Part shown: one piece after another, positions 29,937 through 38,931 of the stretch | Layout: the number at the start of each line of letters is the position of its first letter | How positions within the stretch are numbered: the first letter of the stretch is position 1 | Assembly: GCA_938002965.1 (NCBI GenBank) | Contig: CALKZY010000027.1 | Location: 1 to 41,773 of the forward strand | Reading direction: 5' to 3' | From: an uncultured Acidimicrobiales bacterium | Lineage (GTDB): Bacteria > Actinomycetota > Acidimicrobiia > Acidimicrobiales > SZUA-35 | Length of the DNA: 41,773 bases | Translations under genes and position numbers: made by a program | Notes under the pieces: model-generated | What the model was told of the DNA's origin: nothing | Seen by the model: only the letters and a program-made list of their open reading frames with translations | The model's database searches: none

Positions 29937-30761
29937 GTGGCAGCGGTACTCGGCCTTCTGGCCGCTATGTCAATCGGGATGTCCGACCTTTTCGGACGCA
30001 AGGTGATTAACGCATCGACGGTGGTCACCGCCGGCTCCAGCATGCAGATCTTCGGGTCGGCGGCCATGGTGGTGGTGGCGGCGACGTCCGGCAGCCGGTT
30101 CGACCTTGGCGACTTCGCCTGGGGGTCGTTGTCCGGCGTTGGCATCGGGGCAGGAGTTTGGTTCTACTACTCGGGGTTGGTGGCGTCCAGCTCGGCCATT
30201 GTTGCCCCCATCGTGGCTTCGCTCGGCGCCCTGGTGCCGTTCGCCTACACGGTGATCCGGGGCGACACCGGAACCTGGATTGCCTTAGTGGGCGCGGCGC
30301 TCACGGTTAGTGGTCTGGTGTTCGTGACCGGCGGGTCAGTATCTCGAGAGTCGCTGAGGTCCGGTTTACTATGGAGCGTCCTCGCCGGGCTTTCTTATGC
30401 CCTCGGCGGTATCGGATTTGTGGAGGCGTCAGGGGGCTCGGGCTGGTGGCCGGCTGTGAGCCAGCGTGGCACTGCGGCGGTGCTCATGGTGGCTGTGGCG
30501 TTGGCCCACCGGGTGTCTCCGCTGCCTCCGAAGTCGCAGTTGGGTAACGCCACCGCGTTGGGTGTTGTCGTTGCCCTCACCTCCACCCTCTACCTGGCGG
30601 CACTGGGCCTGAACCCTTCGATCGGGGTTATCGCGGTCTCGGTGTTCCCGGCGTTCAGCGTGCTGATCGGGCGCACCGTTTTTGCCGACGCTATTCGTCC
30701 GGTCCAGATCCTGGGAATCGCGTTGGTGAAAGGAGGTGTGGCCGCTGTCAGCGTTGGCTAG
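29937..30761 (+). CDS. EamA/DMT-family transporter
   Basis: This 274-residue membrane protein starts at GTG 29937 and has about ten helices arranged as two EamA repeats. Marks include FYYSGLVASSSAIVAPIVA, LGALVPFAY and the C-terminal LNPSIGVIAVSVFPAFSVL followed by QILGIALVKGGVAAVSVG. The family exports or takes up metabolites such as amino acids and nucleotide sugars; the substrate cannot be read. It is divergent from the DUF4015 gene (80 bp apart) and upstream of the dipeptidase gene by ~70 bp. Confidence 0.88.
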   Translation: MAAVLGLLAAMSIGMSDLFGRKVINASTVVTAGSSMQIFGSAAMVVVAATSGSRFDLGDFAWGSLSGVGIGAGVWFYYSGLVASSSAIVAPIVASLGALVPFAYTVIRGDTGTWIALVGAALTVSGLVFVTGGSVSRESLRSGLLWSVLAGLSYALGGIGFVEASGGSGWWPAVSQRGTAAVLMVAVALAHRVSPLPPKSQLGNATALGVVVALTSTLYLAALGLNPSIGVIAVSVFPAFSVLIGRTVFADAIRPVQILGIALVKGGVAAVSVG

Positions 30762-30831
30762 GTGTTCGGGCTAGGGGAGACAACCGGCCCGTCTTGGCTC
30801 GATTCTCACCGGACCGATACCGTTGGGCATC

Positions 30832-31833
30832 ATGTCGAACCCTGCGGTAGCCACCCCTGTCGTCGATTGCCTGCAGTACTCCAACTGGAACGAGGAGATC
30901 TTCCGGCAGTTCGCCGCCGCCCCAGTGCACGCTGTTCACGTCACCATTGCCTACCACGAATCGTTCCGGGAGATGGTGCTCAACCTCGAAGAGTGGAATC
31001 GCTGGTTTGAGCGGTTCTCGGATCTGATCGTTCCGGGACGAACCGGTGATGATGTTCGTCAGGCGGCGGCCGACGGGCGCACCGCCATCTTCTTCGGTTT
31101 CCAGAATCCCTCACCGATTGAAGACGATGTCGGGCTGGTAGAGATCTGCCACACGCTCGGCATCAGGTTCATGCAGCTCACGTACAACAACCAGTCGTTG
31201 CTAGCCTCGGGCTGCTACGAGGACAACGACACCGGCGTCACCCGGTTCGGTCGCCAAGCCATCGCCGAAATGAACCGGGTTGGCCTGGTGGTCGACATGA
31301 GCCATTCCGGTGAGCGTTCCACCCTGGAAGCCATCGAGATTTCCGAGCGGCCGATCGCCATCACCCACGCCAACCCGGCGTGGTGGCATCCGGCCCTGCG
31401 CAACAAGTCCGATGACGTGCTTCGGGCGCTGTCAGCCTCCGGGGGGATGTTGGGCTTTTCGCTGTACCCCCATCACCTGGCCGACTCCGGCGATTGCACG
31501 CTGGAGTCGTTCAGCCAGATGGTGGCCGAGGCGGCCGAACGGTATGGAGTGGCCCATCTCGGTATAGGCTCTGACCTCTGTCAGGACCAGCCGGACTCGG
31601 TGGTCACCTGGATGCGCAACGGACGTTGGACCAAGGTGACCGACTACGGCGAAGGTTCGGCATCCAACCCTGGATTCCCGCCTCAGCCCGACTGGTTCGC
31701 CGACAGTACCGGGTTGGCCAACATCGCTCAGGGATTGGCCGATGCGGGCTTCAGCGCCGATGAGGTTGACGGTTTGATGGGCGGCAACTGGCTGCGCTTC
31801 TTCGATGAGTCGTTCGGGCCAAGAGGCAGTTGA
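30832..31833 (+). CDS. Membrane dipeptidase (M19, renal dipeptidase family)
   Basis: ATG 30832 (MSNPAVATPVVDCLQYS) is preferred to TTG 30823; the product has 333 residues. M19 features are IFFGFQNPSPIEDDVGLVE, GIRFMQLTYNNQS, VDMSHSGERST (His and neighbours) and ITHANPAW (His). GIGSDLCQD supplies a late metal-side acid and LMGGNWLRFF is the usual ending. The HxD pair of the classical N-terminal metal site is replaced by VVDCLQYSNW, a known variant but unusual. The family hydrolyses dipeptides or related amides. A 591-residue protein starts 4 bp later, so the two are an operon. Confidence 0.85.
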   Translation: MSNPAVATPVVDCLQYSNWNEEIFRQFAAAPVHAVHVTIAYHESFREMVLNLEEWNRWFERFSDLIVPGRTGDDVRQAAADGRTAIFFGFQNPSPIEDDVGLVEICHTLGIRFMQLTYNNQSLLASGCYEDNDTGVTRFGRQAIAEMNRVGLVVDMSHSGERSTLEAIEISERPIAITHANPAWWHPALRNKSDDVLRALSASGGMLGFSLYPHHLADSGDCTLESFSQMVAEAAERYGVAHLGIGSDLCQDQPDSVVTWMRNGRWTKVTDYGEGSASNPGFPPQPDWFADSTGLANIAQGLADAGFSADEVDGLMGGNWLRFFDESFGPRGS

Positions 31834-31837
31834 CGCC

Positions 31838-33613
31838 GTGAGTATCGCCTCTTCTGAAACCGTTCCCGATGACGGCTGGCCGGCCGAAGCGCCGTTGCGC
31901 CCACCCTCGCAGGTGATGCGCCTGGCCCGAATGGGTTGCTCGTTTCCCACCCGGCTGAGCTTCTCCCGGTCGCTCATCCGGGCACTGGCCGACGAAGCCG
32001 CCAAGCAACCCGAACCGCTAGTGCGCTGCGAGCGATGGGAGATTGATGACGACGGGTACGGGCGAGCTGTGTACAGCCTGCCCTTCGCCGGAAGCACCTA
32101 CAGTCTGGTGGCGTTCTCCTCCCCACTTGAACCTGAGCAACGCACCGACCGGGTGATCGCCGTGGCCTGGGACAGCGCCTTTGTCTTGTTTGACGGTATC
32201 CCCACTGACGCCGACGTTGATCGCCTGGCCGCTAACGTCCCCCGCCAGGAGGCGGGCCGGATGTCGGCCAACGAGCTGACGCTGAGCCGAGCCAACAAGT
32301 CGGTTCGGTTCTTCGAACATGTGGTGGAACGCTTGGCCGTTGGTCAACAACCTGACCCAGAGCTGCTGAACTCGATCGGCTACCTGATGCGCACGACGGC
32401 GGTGTACTCGAACGGAAAGTTCGGGTTGTCCGATCGGGCCAAGTTCGCCGACCGACAGTTGATGTCCGACCCTTTCCGGGCCGAAATGCTGACCGTTTGG
32501 CTGATCCGTATCTTCACCGTTGACCTGGTGGAACACGTCGCCCGCTGCCGTGCTCGGTCAACGGCGACGACTCTCGACCCGAAGCTGCGGCGCCACCTCG
32601 GGATCGGTAACTCGACCGGGCTGGGTATGGCCCCGTTCCTGGTTGACCATCCGGCCCTAATCAATAACTGGGTGTTGGCCAAAGAGACCGCACTCGCCCG
32701 AGTGCTGGCCGTCGACGCCACCGCTGTCACCTCTGGCCAGAGAACTCGCCTGGCGTCACTGGTTGATCGGGCAGGCCGCCATCTGGCGCAGTGGAGCACC
32801 CAAGACGTACGCCTCTCCGAACGGCTGGTTCAACTACGGAATGAGGTTGAGCAGCTGGCCCGTCTGGTTGACGCCGCCCACTGGCCCGACGCCAACGGCG
32901 GGTCAGCCTGGCAGCAACTGTACGACTGGTCGCACACCAAATCAGTGGAATGTCAGGAGCTGGTGGTGGCGCTCCTTATCGAGCTCCACCCGGAGCTGGC
33001 CGACGGACTCACCGGGTGTATGGAAGCCGGGGCCCCGGCCAGCCTGGACCCGTCGATGTCAATTGCCGAGCTGGTTGAGTTGCTGCACAGAGACTGGGAA
33101 TGGGCGCTGTCCATCGACTTCTCCGACCGGACGGAAACAACTCTGTTCTGGTACACCTCCGAGGAGCGCCTCGAGCCTCGCATTGGCGACCGCTACCGCG
33201 AAGACGGTGCCGAGCTGGAGCGTCCGCTTGACATCGCCCGGAGAGTTTCGGCGCTGCGAAACGACCTGTCGGCCTACAGGGCTGAGTTAGAGACGTCGGA
33301 GTCGACTGACGATGGTGAGTCCATGGGTTTGGCTCGTTTCCTGATGCGCCATCGCGAACATCGGCTGGCGGTTCAACGCGTTCAACTTCTGGCTCGGCAC
33401 CCGTACGGCGAGATTCAAGACAATCTGATCTGCGTTGACTGCCTTCCTATCGATATGTTGCGTTGGAAATTGGCATTCTTCGGGGCCTCCAAGTTCGACC
33501 CCAAATCCGACTTGTGGACGCGCATCACCCTGTTTCAAGGAGCTCCATTTCCGGACGAACTCGCCGACCTGGACGAACCCGACGATTGGTGGCTGCCCGT
33601 CCTCACCGCGTGA
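31838..33613 (+). CDS. 591-residue protein of unknown function, coupled to the M19 dipeptidase
   Basis: GTG 31838 lies 4 bp after the dipeptidase stop and is preferred to upstream ATG 31805. The protein is soluble, without signal or membrane segment. Notable stretches are RMGCSFPTRLSFSRSLIRAL near the start, VIAVAWDSAFVLFDG, SIGYLMRTTAVYSNGKFGL, the Gly-rich GNSTGLGMAPFLVDHPALIN around residue 265, and VQRVQLLARHPYGEIQDNL near the end. The central region is helical (QLRNEVEQLARLVDAAHW). I recall no named domain. Tight coupling suggests it works with the dipeptidase, perhaps on the same substrate. Confidence 0.8.
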   Translation: MSIASSETVPDDGWPAEAPLRPPSQVMRLARMGCSFPTRLSFSRSLIRALADEAAKQPEPLVRCERWEIDDDGYGRAVYSLPFAGSTYSLVAFSSPLEPEQRTDRVIAVAWDSAFVLFDGIPTDADVDRLAANVPRQEAGRMSANELTLSRANKSVRFFEHVVERLAVGQQPDPELLNSIGYLMRTTAVYSNGKFGLSDRAKFADRQLMSDPFRAEMLTVWLIRIFTVDLVEHVARCRARSTATTLDPKLRRHLGIGNSTGLGMAPFLVDHPALINNWVLAKETALARVLAVDATAVTSGQRTRLASLVDRAGRHLAQWSTQDVRLSERLVQLRNEVEQLARLVDAAHWPDANGGSAWQQLYDWSHTKSVECQELVVALLIELHPELADGLTGCMEAGAPASLDPSMSIAELVELLHRDWEWALSIDFSDRTETTLFWYTSEERLEPRIGDRYREDGAELERPLDIARRVSALRNDLSAYRAELETSESTDDGESMGLARFLMRHREHRLAVQRVQLLARHPYGEIQDNLICVDCLPIDMLRWKLAFFGASKFDPKSDLWTRITLFQGAPFPDELADLDEPDDWWLPVLTA

Positions 33614-33701
33614 ACCTCCCCGGCCGCTGGGCCAGCTGACTGCAGTCTGTCTAGACTGTTGGCAAAGCAACTGGTTGGTTGATGGAAGAGGCAGGTGGGT
33701 T

Positions 33702-34595
33702 GTGTCCAGGGGATCGGGGCAAGCCGGAGATAGGGATGTGTGGGTTGGGGCAGTCGTTGTCGCGCTCTCACTATTGGTGACTGGATGTGGGCTGCTGGCC
33801 GGTGGCGCCGACGCGACCGAACCGGTCGCTGAGGTAGCCGACGAATCGGCGCAGCTGCAATCGTCGGAACTGGTTGACAGCGGTGACACCGATGATTCCG
33901 AAGAGAGTCCGACTTCCGAGGTAGAGGCCTACGACCGTCTGGTTGCTCGAAGCCAACTCGATGACGCTGATGACGCTGATGACGCTGTCCGATCGCCCAC
34001 GTCCGAAAACACAATTGACGAAAAGCCGGTCTCTACTACCGAACAACAATCCACCTCATCGTCATCATCATCCGTAGTCGAAACCTCCGCCGTCCAACGA
34101 TCAAGTACCACTGGATCGACCACCACACGCCCGACTTCGACCACTAGAAGGACCACCACGACACGCTCATCCACGTCCGTTTCAACATCAACAACTCGCT
34201 CGAGCACAACGTCGACGACCACCACCACCACCACTAGTCGGCCTACGACGACTCCAACAACACGACCAACCACCGCCAGTACGGCCTCCACCACGACTAC
34301 AACCAAGGCACCGGACCCGCTGGCCATGTCCTACGGCGCTGCCGGAGCCGAGATTAGAGGCGACGTCACCGCCGCCGGAGCTCCGGTACCCGATGTCCAG
34401 GTCGATCTGTTCATCGCTCTGTCGGCCCAGCAGCGAGGCGAGTTTCTCGGCTATGCCACCTCCGGCGCCAACGGCGCATGGACCTTCGGTGCTTTGGACA
34501 GCGGATGTTACATCATCGTCGGCGTTGCCCCCGAAGGCCGGGTGTTCATTGGAGGATCACGGTTCAAGCAACGCCACATTTGTAATGATGCGTAG
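33702..34595 (+). CDS. Ser/Thr-linker lipoprotein with C-terminal beta-sandwich domain
   Basis: GTG 33702 (MSRGSGQAGDRDVW) gives 297 residues; the frame extends upstream but would overlap the previous gene. A lipoprotein signal (VGAVVVALSLLVTGC) is followed by an acidic segment with a DDADDADD repeat from GATGACGCT triplication. A ~110-residue Ser/Thr-rich linker comes next. The last ~85 residues form an SdrD-B or carboxypeptidase-regulatory-like domain (IRGDVTAAGAPVPDVQVDLF, then GYATSGANGAWTFGALDSGC). It is probably a surface protein that holds the domain beyond the cell wall. Function unknown. Confidence 0.8.
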   Translation: MSRGSGQAGDRDVWVGAVVVALSLLVTGCGLLAGGADATEPVAEVADESAQLQSSELVDSGDTDDSEESPTSEVEAYDRLVARSQLDDADDADDAVRSPTSENTIDEKPVSTTEQQSTSSSSSSVVETSAVQRSSTTGSTTTRPTSTTRRTTTTRSSTSVSTSTTRSSTTSTTTTTTTSRPTTTPTTRPTTASTASTTTTTKAPDPLAMSYGAAGAEIRGDVTAAGAPVPDVQVDLFIALSAQQRGEFLGYATSGANGAWTFGALDSGCYIIVGVAPEGRVFIGGSRFKQRHICNDA

Positions 34596-34626
34596 CCATC
34601 TGCTCTGACGCGGCACACTGTTAGGC

Positions 34627-35283
34627 GTGATCTGCTCCACCTCTGAGTGCGTCGAAATGCTGTACAAGGCGGCGCGCGGCGCCACGTTCTGCGTGGCTTC
34701 GGCCAAGGACGCGGCCCGAGCCGCGGTATGGATGCAGCGCAGCAAGCCGCTACGAGCGGACGGGATCGAAGGCTTCGCCCTGATGCTGGAGGCAATCGCA
34801 CACGGTCCTGCTGACGTGTCATCGTTGATCGAAGAGATGGTGGGCCAGGACACGATTGCTGCCAAGGGCGGCTCTGTCATAGACGTCGGACCCTGCCTGG
34901 TTGATGCGCTGGTTGCAGAACCGACGTGTCGAACAGTAGTGGCCGACCATGTCGGCGGGGCTCCGCTGATGATCGGCATGCTCTTCGGGCCCACAGCACC
35001 AACAATGCCGCCGACAATCGGCTCGCCCCGACTCGAAGTAGAGCAGACAGATGATGGGCCAGCCCAAGTAAAGGTGTGGCTGACAGCCGACAACGGTGAG
35101 GGCGCAGCGGTGCGAATTGGTTCGACGTTGCGATCGTCGTCAGAGCTAACAGTTAACGCTGGTCAGGTCGACGTTGACGAAGAGCTGTGGGAACAAGCCC
35201 GACAGCTGGCGGCAGCAACATATGTGCCTAGCAGCGAGGCATCACGACAAGGCGCCGGCGCAGGCCTGACCGACAACGACTAA
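34627..35283 (+). CDS. DUF3726-like protein
   Basis: The 218-residue product starts at GTG 34627. It opens with CVEMLYKAARGATFCVASAK followed by DAARAAVWMQ, which resembles the opening of DUF3726 proteins (ARGAGxxxGxAEEAxRAxxWL). The middle has a long helix (IEGFALMLEAIA) and strands (GAPLMIGMLFGPTAP). The end is WEQARQLAAATYVPSSEASR, a helix and a Tyr-Val-Pro-(A/S) motif of the same family. DUF3726 genes often lie in amino-acid or osmolyte catabolic clusters; the function is unknown. Family assignment is moderate. Confidence 0.6.
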   Translation: MICSTSECVEMLYKAARGATFCVASAKDAARAAVWMQRSKPLRADGIEGFALMLEAIAHGPADVSSLIEEMVGQDTIAAKGGSVIDVGPCLVDALVAEPTCRTVVADHVGGAPLMIGMLFGPTAPTMPPTIGSPRLEVEQTDDGPAQVKVWLTADNGEGAAVRIGSTLRSSSELTVNAGQVDVDEELWEQARQLAAATYVPSSEASRQGAGAGLTDND

Positions 35284-35289
35284 GTCGCC

Positions 35290-35401
35290 GATCCAGAGGG
35301 TCGGCTTCACGAGTTTGTTGTACAAACTCTTGGGCTTTGGCGGGTTTGCTGGGGGTCGGTTTTTGTTGGTTGATCCAGAGGATCGGCTTCACGAGTTTGT
35401 T
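35290..35401. repeat. Pair of 30-bp direct repeats with hairpin
   Basis: The element starting GATCCAGAG and ending GAGTTTGTT occurs at 35290-35319 and 35372-35401 with one mismatch, period 82 bp. The first copy runs into a perfect stem, GAGTTTG (35311-35317) with CAAACTC (35323-35329). It may serve as terminator of the DUF3726-like gene or be a small intergenic repeat family. Confidence 0.7.
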
Positions 35402-35526
35402 TCACAACTTGAGATGTTTCCACTGGCGACGGCACAGCCGTCAAGGGTGACTGGATAAGGTTCTTCCGGCGTGGAAAGATGGGGGAAGATCGAGGCAGTA
35501 GGGAGGGTCTGATCTTGGTTGGCGGA

Positions 35527-36798
35527 ATGTCAGCTCGTGTCCCAACGAGCTTGCGCACAGGGGTAGGCAAGTCGAGCGTGACCTCGGTTGTCGCTATGGC
35601 TATGGCGGTGTCGTTATCGGCCTGCGGTGGCTCAGCCGATGGCGACGACGAGGAAACCGGTGCCGGGGTTGGTGAGGTCGAGCAAGTCGAACAAGTCGAA
35701 GAGCCGACCGACGTCGAACAAGACGGTGACGAGGCGACCGAACTCGAAGACGAAACCGAACTTGCAACTGAACCCGACGACGAGTTGGAACAGTCTGCAA
35801 CCGGCGAATCCGAAGACGACGAACCGGAAGAAACCGAGTCGCAGGGCGACGACTCTGAGTCCGAAGAGAACGAAGAGTCCGAAGACGACGACCCTGAGAA
35901 CGACGAATCCGAAGGGGACTCGGACGGCGAGGGGGGAGTCGAAACTGCTGCTCCAACGTCCACTTGGCTCCGCACAGCTGAACGAGGCGACGGAGGTGAA
36001 CACGTTGAGGTCCTCCAGGCGCGACTGAACGAGCTTGGCCTGGCTGCAGGCAACCCTGACGGTGACTATGGGCGTAAGACCGAGCGAGCCATCAAGGGCT
36101 TCCAGCGGCTGATTCGGGTCGAGCCGACCGGCCGTGCTGATCGGGTCACCCTGAACTATCTTGACGACTTTGTCTACGAGGGGCCCGTCGTCACGCCCGA
36201 CTCGTCCAGCACCGAGGTGACCGAACTGCAAGAACGCTTGGCCTCCGGGCCTTTCGATCCGGGCAAGCCCGACGGGGAATACGGAACTGCCACCACGCAG
36301 GCCGTCTGGGCGCTGGAAAAGATTGCCGACATCCCACTTGACGGCGTGTGGGGTCCACTGGATGAGTGGGCTTGGGAGGAACTGAATGCCGGGCGGATCG
36401 GCCGTCCGGTGAAATCCAATGAGCAGCGCTGGGTGGAGGTCGATCTCTCCCAGCAGCTGATGAAAGTCTATGAACCGGGAGACCCCACTCCGGTGCTGGT
36501 CAGCCACGTCTCAAGCGGAAGCGGCGTTCCGTGGGAGAACGAAGACCACAGCGGCAGCTCGGTCACCCCCAAAGGCGATTTTCACATTCAGCGCAGGATC
36601 AGTGGCTGGCGAGAGTCGAGCTTGAACATCGGTCGGCTGTACAACCCGCTGTACTTCGTGGGCGGCATCGCCTTCCACGGTGCACTTTCGGTTCCCACCT
36701 ATCCGGCCAGCCATGGTTGCGTGCGAGTACCGATGCACATTGCCGACTACCTGCCCGCAGAACTGCCTAACGGCACCCCTGTTCACGTCATGGCCTGA
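35527..36798 (+). CDS. Lipoprotein L,D-transpeptidase with two peptidoglycan-binding domains
   Basis: ATG 35527 gives 423 residues with a lipoprotein signal (SSVTSVVAMAMAVSLSAC); ATG 35479 in frame is possible. A ~110-residue Glu/Asp-rich linker follows. Then come two PG_binding_1 domains (VEVLQARLNELGLAAGNPDG, with DYGRKTERAIKGFQ; and VTELQERLASGPFDPGKPDG, with EYGTATTQAVWALE). The YkuD catalytic domain ends with FHGALSVPTYPASHGCVRVP, where Cys398 is the nucleophile and the two His assist. It forms 3-3 cross-links in peptidoglycan outside the membrane. The very acidic linker is unusual. Confidence 0.9.
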   Translation: MSARVPTSLRTGVGKSSVTSVVAMAMAVSLSACGGSADGDDEETGAGVGEVEQVEQVEEPTDVEQDGDEATELEDETELATEPDDELEQSATGESEDDEPEETESQGDDSESEENEESEDDDPENDESEGDSDGEGGVETAAPTSTWLRTAERGDGGEHVEVLQARLNELGLAAGNPDGDYGRKTERAIKGFQRLIRVEPTGRADRVTLNYLDDFVYEGPVVTPDSSSTEVTELQERLASGPFDPGKPDGEYGTATTQAVWALEKIADIPLDGVWGPLDEWAWEELNAGRIGRPVKSNEQRWVEVDLSQQLMKVYEPGDPTPVLVSHVSSGSGVPWENEDHSGSSVTPKGDFHIQRRISGWRESSLNIGRLYNPLYFVGGIAFHGALSVPTYPASHGCVRVPMHIADYLPAELPNGTPVHVMA

Positions 36799-36834
36799 CG
36801 GTTGCCTCGGGAGAAGCTGCTGTACGCTCGCTCG

Positions 36835-37887
36835 GTGAACTCAGCCCCACCGATGACCCTGCGACGTCTGGTACAGGTGTTGCTTGTCGTCGCCTGCGCG
36901 GGCCTTGCGGTCGTGTCGTTGCTGCGGCTCGTCAGTTTCGACAACCCTTGGCTACACCTCCTTGTGCCGTTGGCGCCTGTCGGGCTGGCGCTGTCGTTGC
37001 TCGTCCTGTTTGCGCTGGCGTCAGGCCCGGTTCGACTAGCCGGTCTAGTCGGAGTGGTTTTGGCCTCACTTTTGGCCTCACTTTTGGCACTGCCCGGCAC
37101 GCTCATCCCTCGAACTGGCTGCGACAGCCGGACGGCTTCTGCCAACGCCGTGACGGTGTTCTCACACAACGCGTCCTACGAGGTATTCGACGCCGAGCGA
37201 GTAGCGGCCGAGGTTGAAGAGTCCGGGGCTGACATCGTGCTGTTGCAGGAGGTCGATCCGACCATGACGGCCGCCCTCAACGATGCATTGGTATCACCGT
37301 TGCCTCATGTGGTGTCAGGCGCCGGCAGCCAGACGCTGAGCCTTTCGGTTCTGAGTCGATGGCCGATCGCCGATGTTGTCGACTCAGTGGTCGGTGACGA
37401 TACTTTGTTGCCGGGCCGCTGGACCGATGAAGTCAACCCGATGCTGTTTGTATCGGTCGAAACTCAACTCGGCCGTCTTCGCCTGGCCAACGTCCATCTC
37501 AGTGCTCCGAGATCGGTTGAGCTAGTGCAACGGCGGCGGAGTGAGATGCCAGTGGTAGTTGATCAACTGGTCGCCTGGCGCCAAACCAACGAGTCGGGCC
37601 TCCCCGATCTGATGATGGGCGACTTCAATGCCTCAGCGAGTCATGCAGACCTGCGTTCTCTGATGAGCTCAGCCGGATACGCCGACGGCCACCGTCTGGC
37701 TGGCTGCGGACTTGGAACGACATGGTCACCGCTGGCCGCTGGGCCGGGCGTGCTGGCACTGGATCATGCTCTGATCAGAGCCGACCCGGATGAGCGGAGG
37801 TTTACCGTTTCCACCTTTAGAAGTCACCGCTATGGCGGTAGTGACCATCGGGGGATCTCGGTGATTCTTGAACCCCGGCCCGGGTGA
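36835..37887 (+). CDS. Membrane-anchored endonuclease/exonuclease/phosphatase-family protein
   Basis: GTG 36835 or ATG 36853 are the likely starts (345-350 residues). Three membrane helices come first (LVQVLLVVACAGLAVVSLL, LLVPLAPVGLALSLLVLF and LAGLVGVVLASLLASLLAL). The last is partly encoded by a 12-bp tandem repeat at 37058-37081. The EEP catalytic set is FSHNAS (Asn), DIVLLQEVD (Glu), LANVHLS (His), LMMGDFNAS (Asp, Asn) and GGSDHRGISV (Asp, His). Such proteins resemble outward-facing phosphodiesterases of actinobacteria. Substrate unknown. Confidence 0.87.
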   Translation: MNSAPPMTLRRLVQVLLVVACAGLAVVSLLRLVSFDNPWLHLLVPLAPVGLALSLLVLFALASGPVRLAGLVGVVLASLLASLLALPGTLIPRTGCDSRTASANAVTVFSHNASYEVFDAERVAAEVEESGADIVLLQEVDPTMTAALNDALVSPLPHVVSGAGSQTLSLSVLSRWPIADVVDSVVGDDTLLPGRWTDEVNPMLFVSVETQLGRLRLANVHLSAPRSVELVQRRRSEMPVVVDQLVAWRQTNESGLPDLMMGDFNASASHADLRSLMSSAGYADGHRLAGCGLGTTWSPLAAGPGVLALDHALIRADPDERRFTVSTFRSHRYGGSDHRGISVILEPRPG

Positions 37888-37945
37888 CAGACAGCGGCGA
37901 ATCTCCCCTTGCCAACGACCGATCGAAAGCGGTATGTTCTCTCGG

Positions 37946-38758
37946 ATGAGCATGGCAACAATAGCTGATTCCTATCATGCCAACGGCTACGTCGGGGCGG
38001 TAGAGATCACTACGCCGCAAGAGGCGTCGACCCACCGTCGAGCTCTGGAAGAAGCCGAGTCACAGCTCGGCCCACTGCACTACATCGACAAGGTGCACAC
38101 TGTGCTGATGTCGGCGTGGGATCTGTGCACCCGTCCGGCGGTGCTGGACCTGGTCGAGGAGATGATCGGCCCCGACATCTTGCTGTACAACTCGACGTAC
38201 ATCATCAAAGAACCGAGCACCGCAGCCAAGATCAACTGGCACCAGGACCTGACCTACTGGGGCCTGTCCGACCCCGACGCCCAAGTGTCGATGTGGCTGG
38301 CGCTGGCCCCTGCCACCGCCGAATCGGGCTGCATGCGCATGGTGTCCGGCAGCCATCGCCACGGACAGTTGGAGCACGCCACCGGATCCAACGACGGCAA
38401 CCTGCTGCTGAAAGGCCAGTACATTCCGCAAGCCGATGATCTTGAGGTAGCTGCTGCGGTTTGCTCGCTGGAACCGGGCCAAGCCTCGTTCCATCATGGC
38501 TGGACCGTTCACGCCTCGGGGCCCAACCAGTCTGACGATCGACGGATCGGTTTGAACGTGCAATACGTGGCCCCTCACACTCACGTTGGCGCTTCACAAG
38601 AGCCCGGAGCATCGGGCACGGCCATTGTGGTGCGTGGCTCCGATCAACACAGCTACTTCGGTCCGGATAAGGCGCCCACCACGAACTTGGACCCCCAAGC
38701 GATTGTTCGGTGGCGTGAATTGGATGCCGCCATGAAAGCCAACTTCCAGATCGGCTAG
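37946..38758 (+). CDS. Phytanoyl-CoA dioxygenase (PhyH) family protein 2
   Basis: ATG 37946 (MSMATIADSYHANGY) gives 270 residues; ATG 37934 is possible, and longer frames overlap the previous gene. Fe(II) ligands are in NWHQD (H99, D101) and TVHASGPNQ (H189), with DDRRIGLNVQY supplying the 2-oxoglutarate arginine. SGSHRHGQLEH and LLLKGQYIP are family-like. It is only modestly similar to the PhyH protein at 22802, so they are probably different enzymes rather than recent copies. It is a single gene; substrate unknown. Confidence 0.9.
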   Translation: MSMATIADSYHANGYVGAVEITTPQEASTHRRALEEAESQLGPLHYIDKVHTVLMSAWDLCTRPAVLDLVEEMIGPDILLYNSTYIIKEPSTAAKINWHQDLTYWGLSDPDAQVSMWLALAPATAESGCMRMVSGSHRHGQLEHATGSNDGNLLLKGQYIPQADDLEVAAAVCSLEPGQASFHHGWTVHASGPNQSDDRRIGLNVQYVAPHTHVGASQEPGASGTAIVVRGSDQHSYFGPDKAPTTNLDPQAIVRWRELDAAMKANFQIG

Positions 38759-38797
38759 CTGGCCCATCTGGTCCGGCCTACCCGCTCTTCGGGGTAA

Positions 38798-38817
38798 ACC
38801 CTGAGATCTTTCAGGGT
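38798..38817. promoter_or_regulatory. Dyad ACCCTGA-N6-TCAGGGT upstream of the ABC exporter
   Basis: A perfect 7+7 inverted repeat (38798-38804, 38811-38817) lies about 115 bp before the ATPase start. The right arm can instead pair within GGGTAGG (38814-38820) to CCTACCC (38778-38784), so two exclusive folds are possible. CCCTGA/TCAGGG dyads resemble NarL/LuxR-type response-regulator sites before FtsX-type exporters. It could also be the terminator of the PhyH gene. Confidence 0.5.
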
Positions 38818-38931
38818 AGGTGGGGGCAAGAGCCGGGGTATCCCCACTACCACCAAGCACAGTCCTCGATGAGGGTGTAGGTGACGGACGTTTTGAGCCG
38901 TTCAGTACATCGCCCTTCAGAGGAGACTGCA

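Noticed and set aside
37058..37081. 12-bp tandem repeat in the EEP-family gene
   Set aside because: It is a two-copy repeat encoding LASL LASL within a membrane helix and needs no special explanation.
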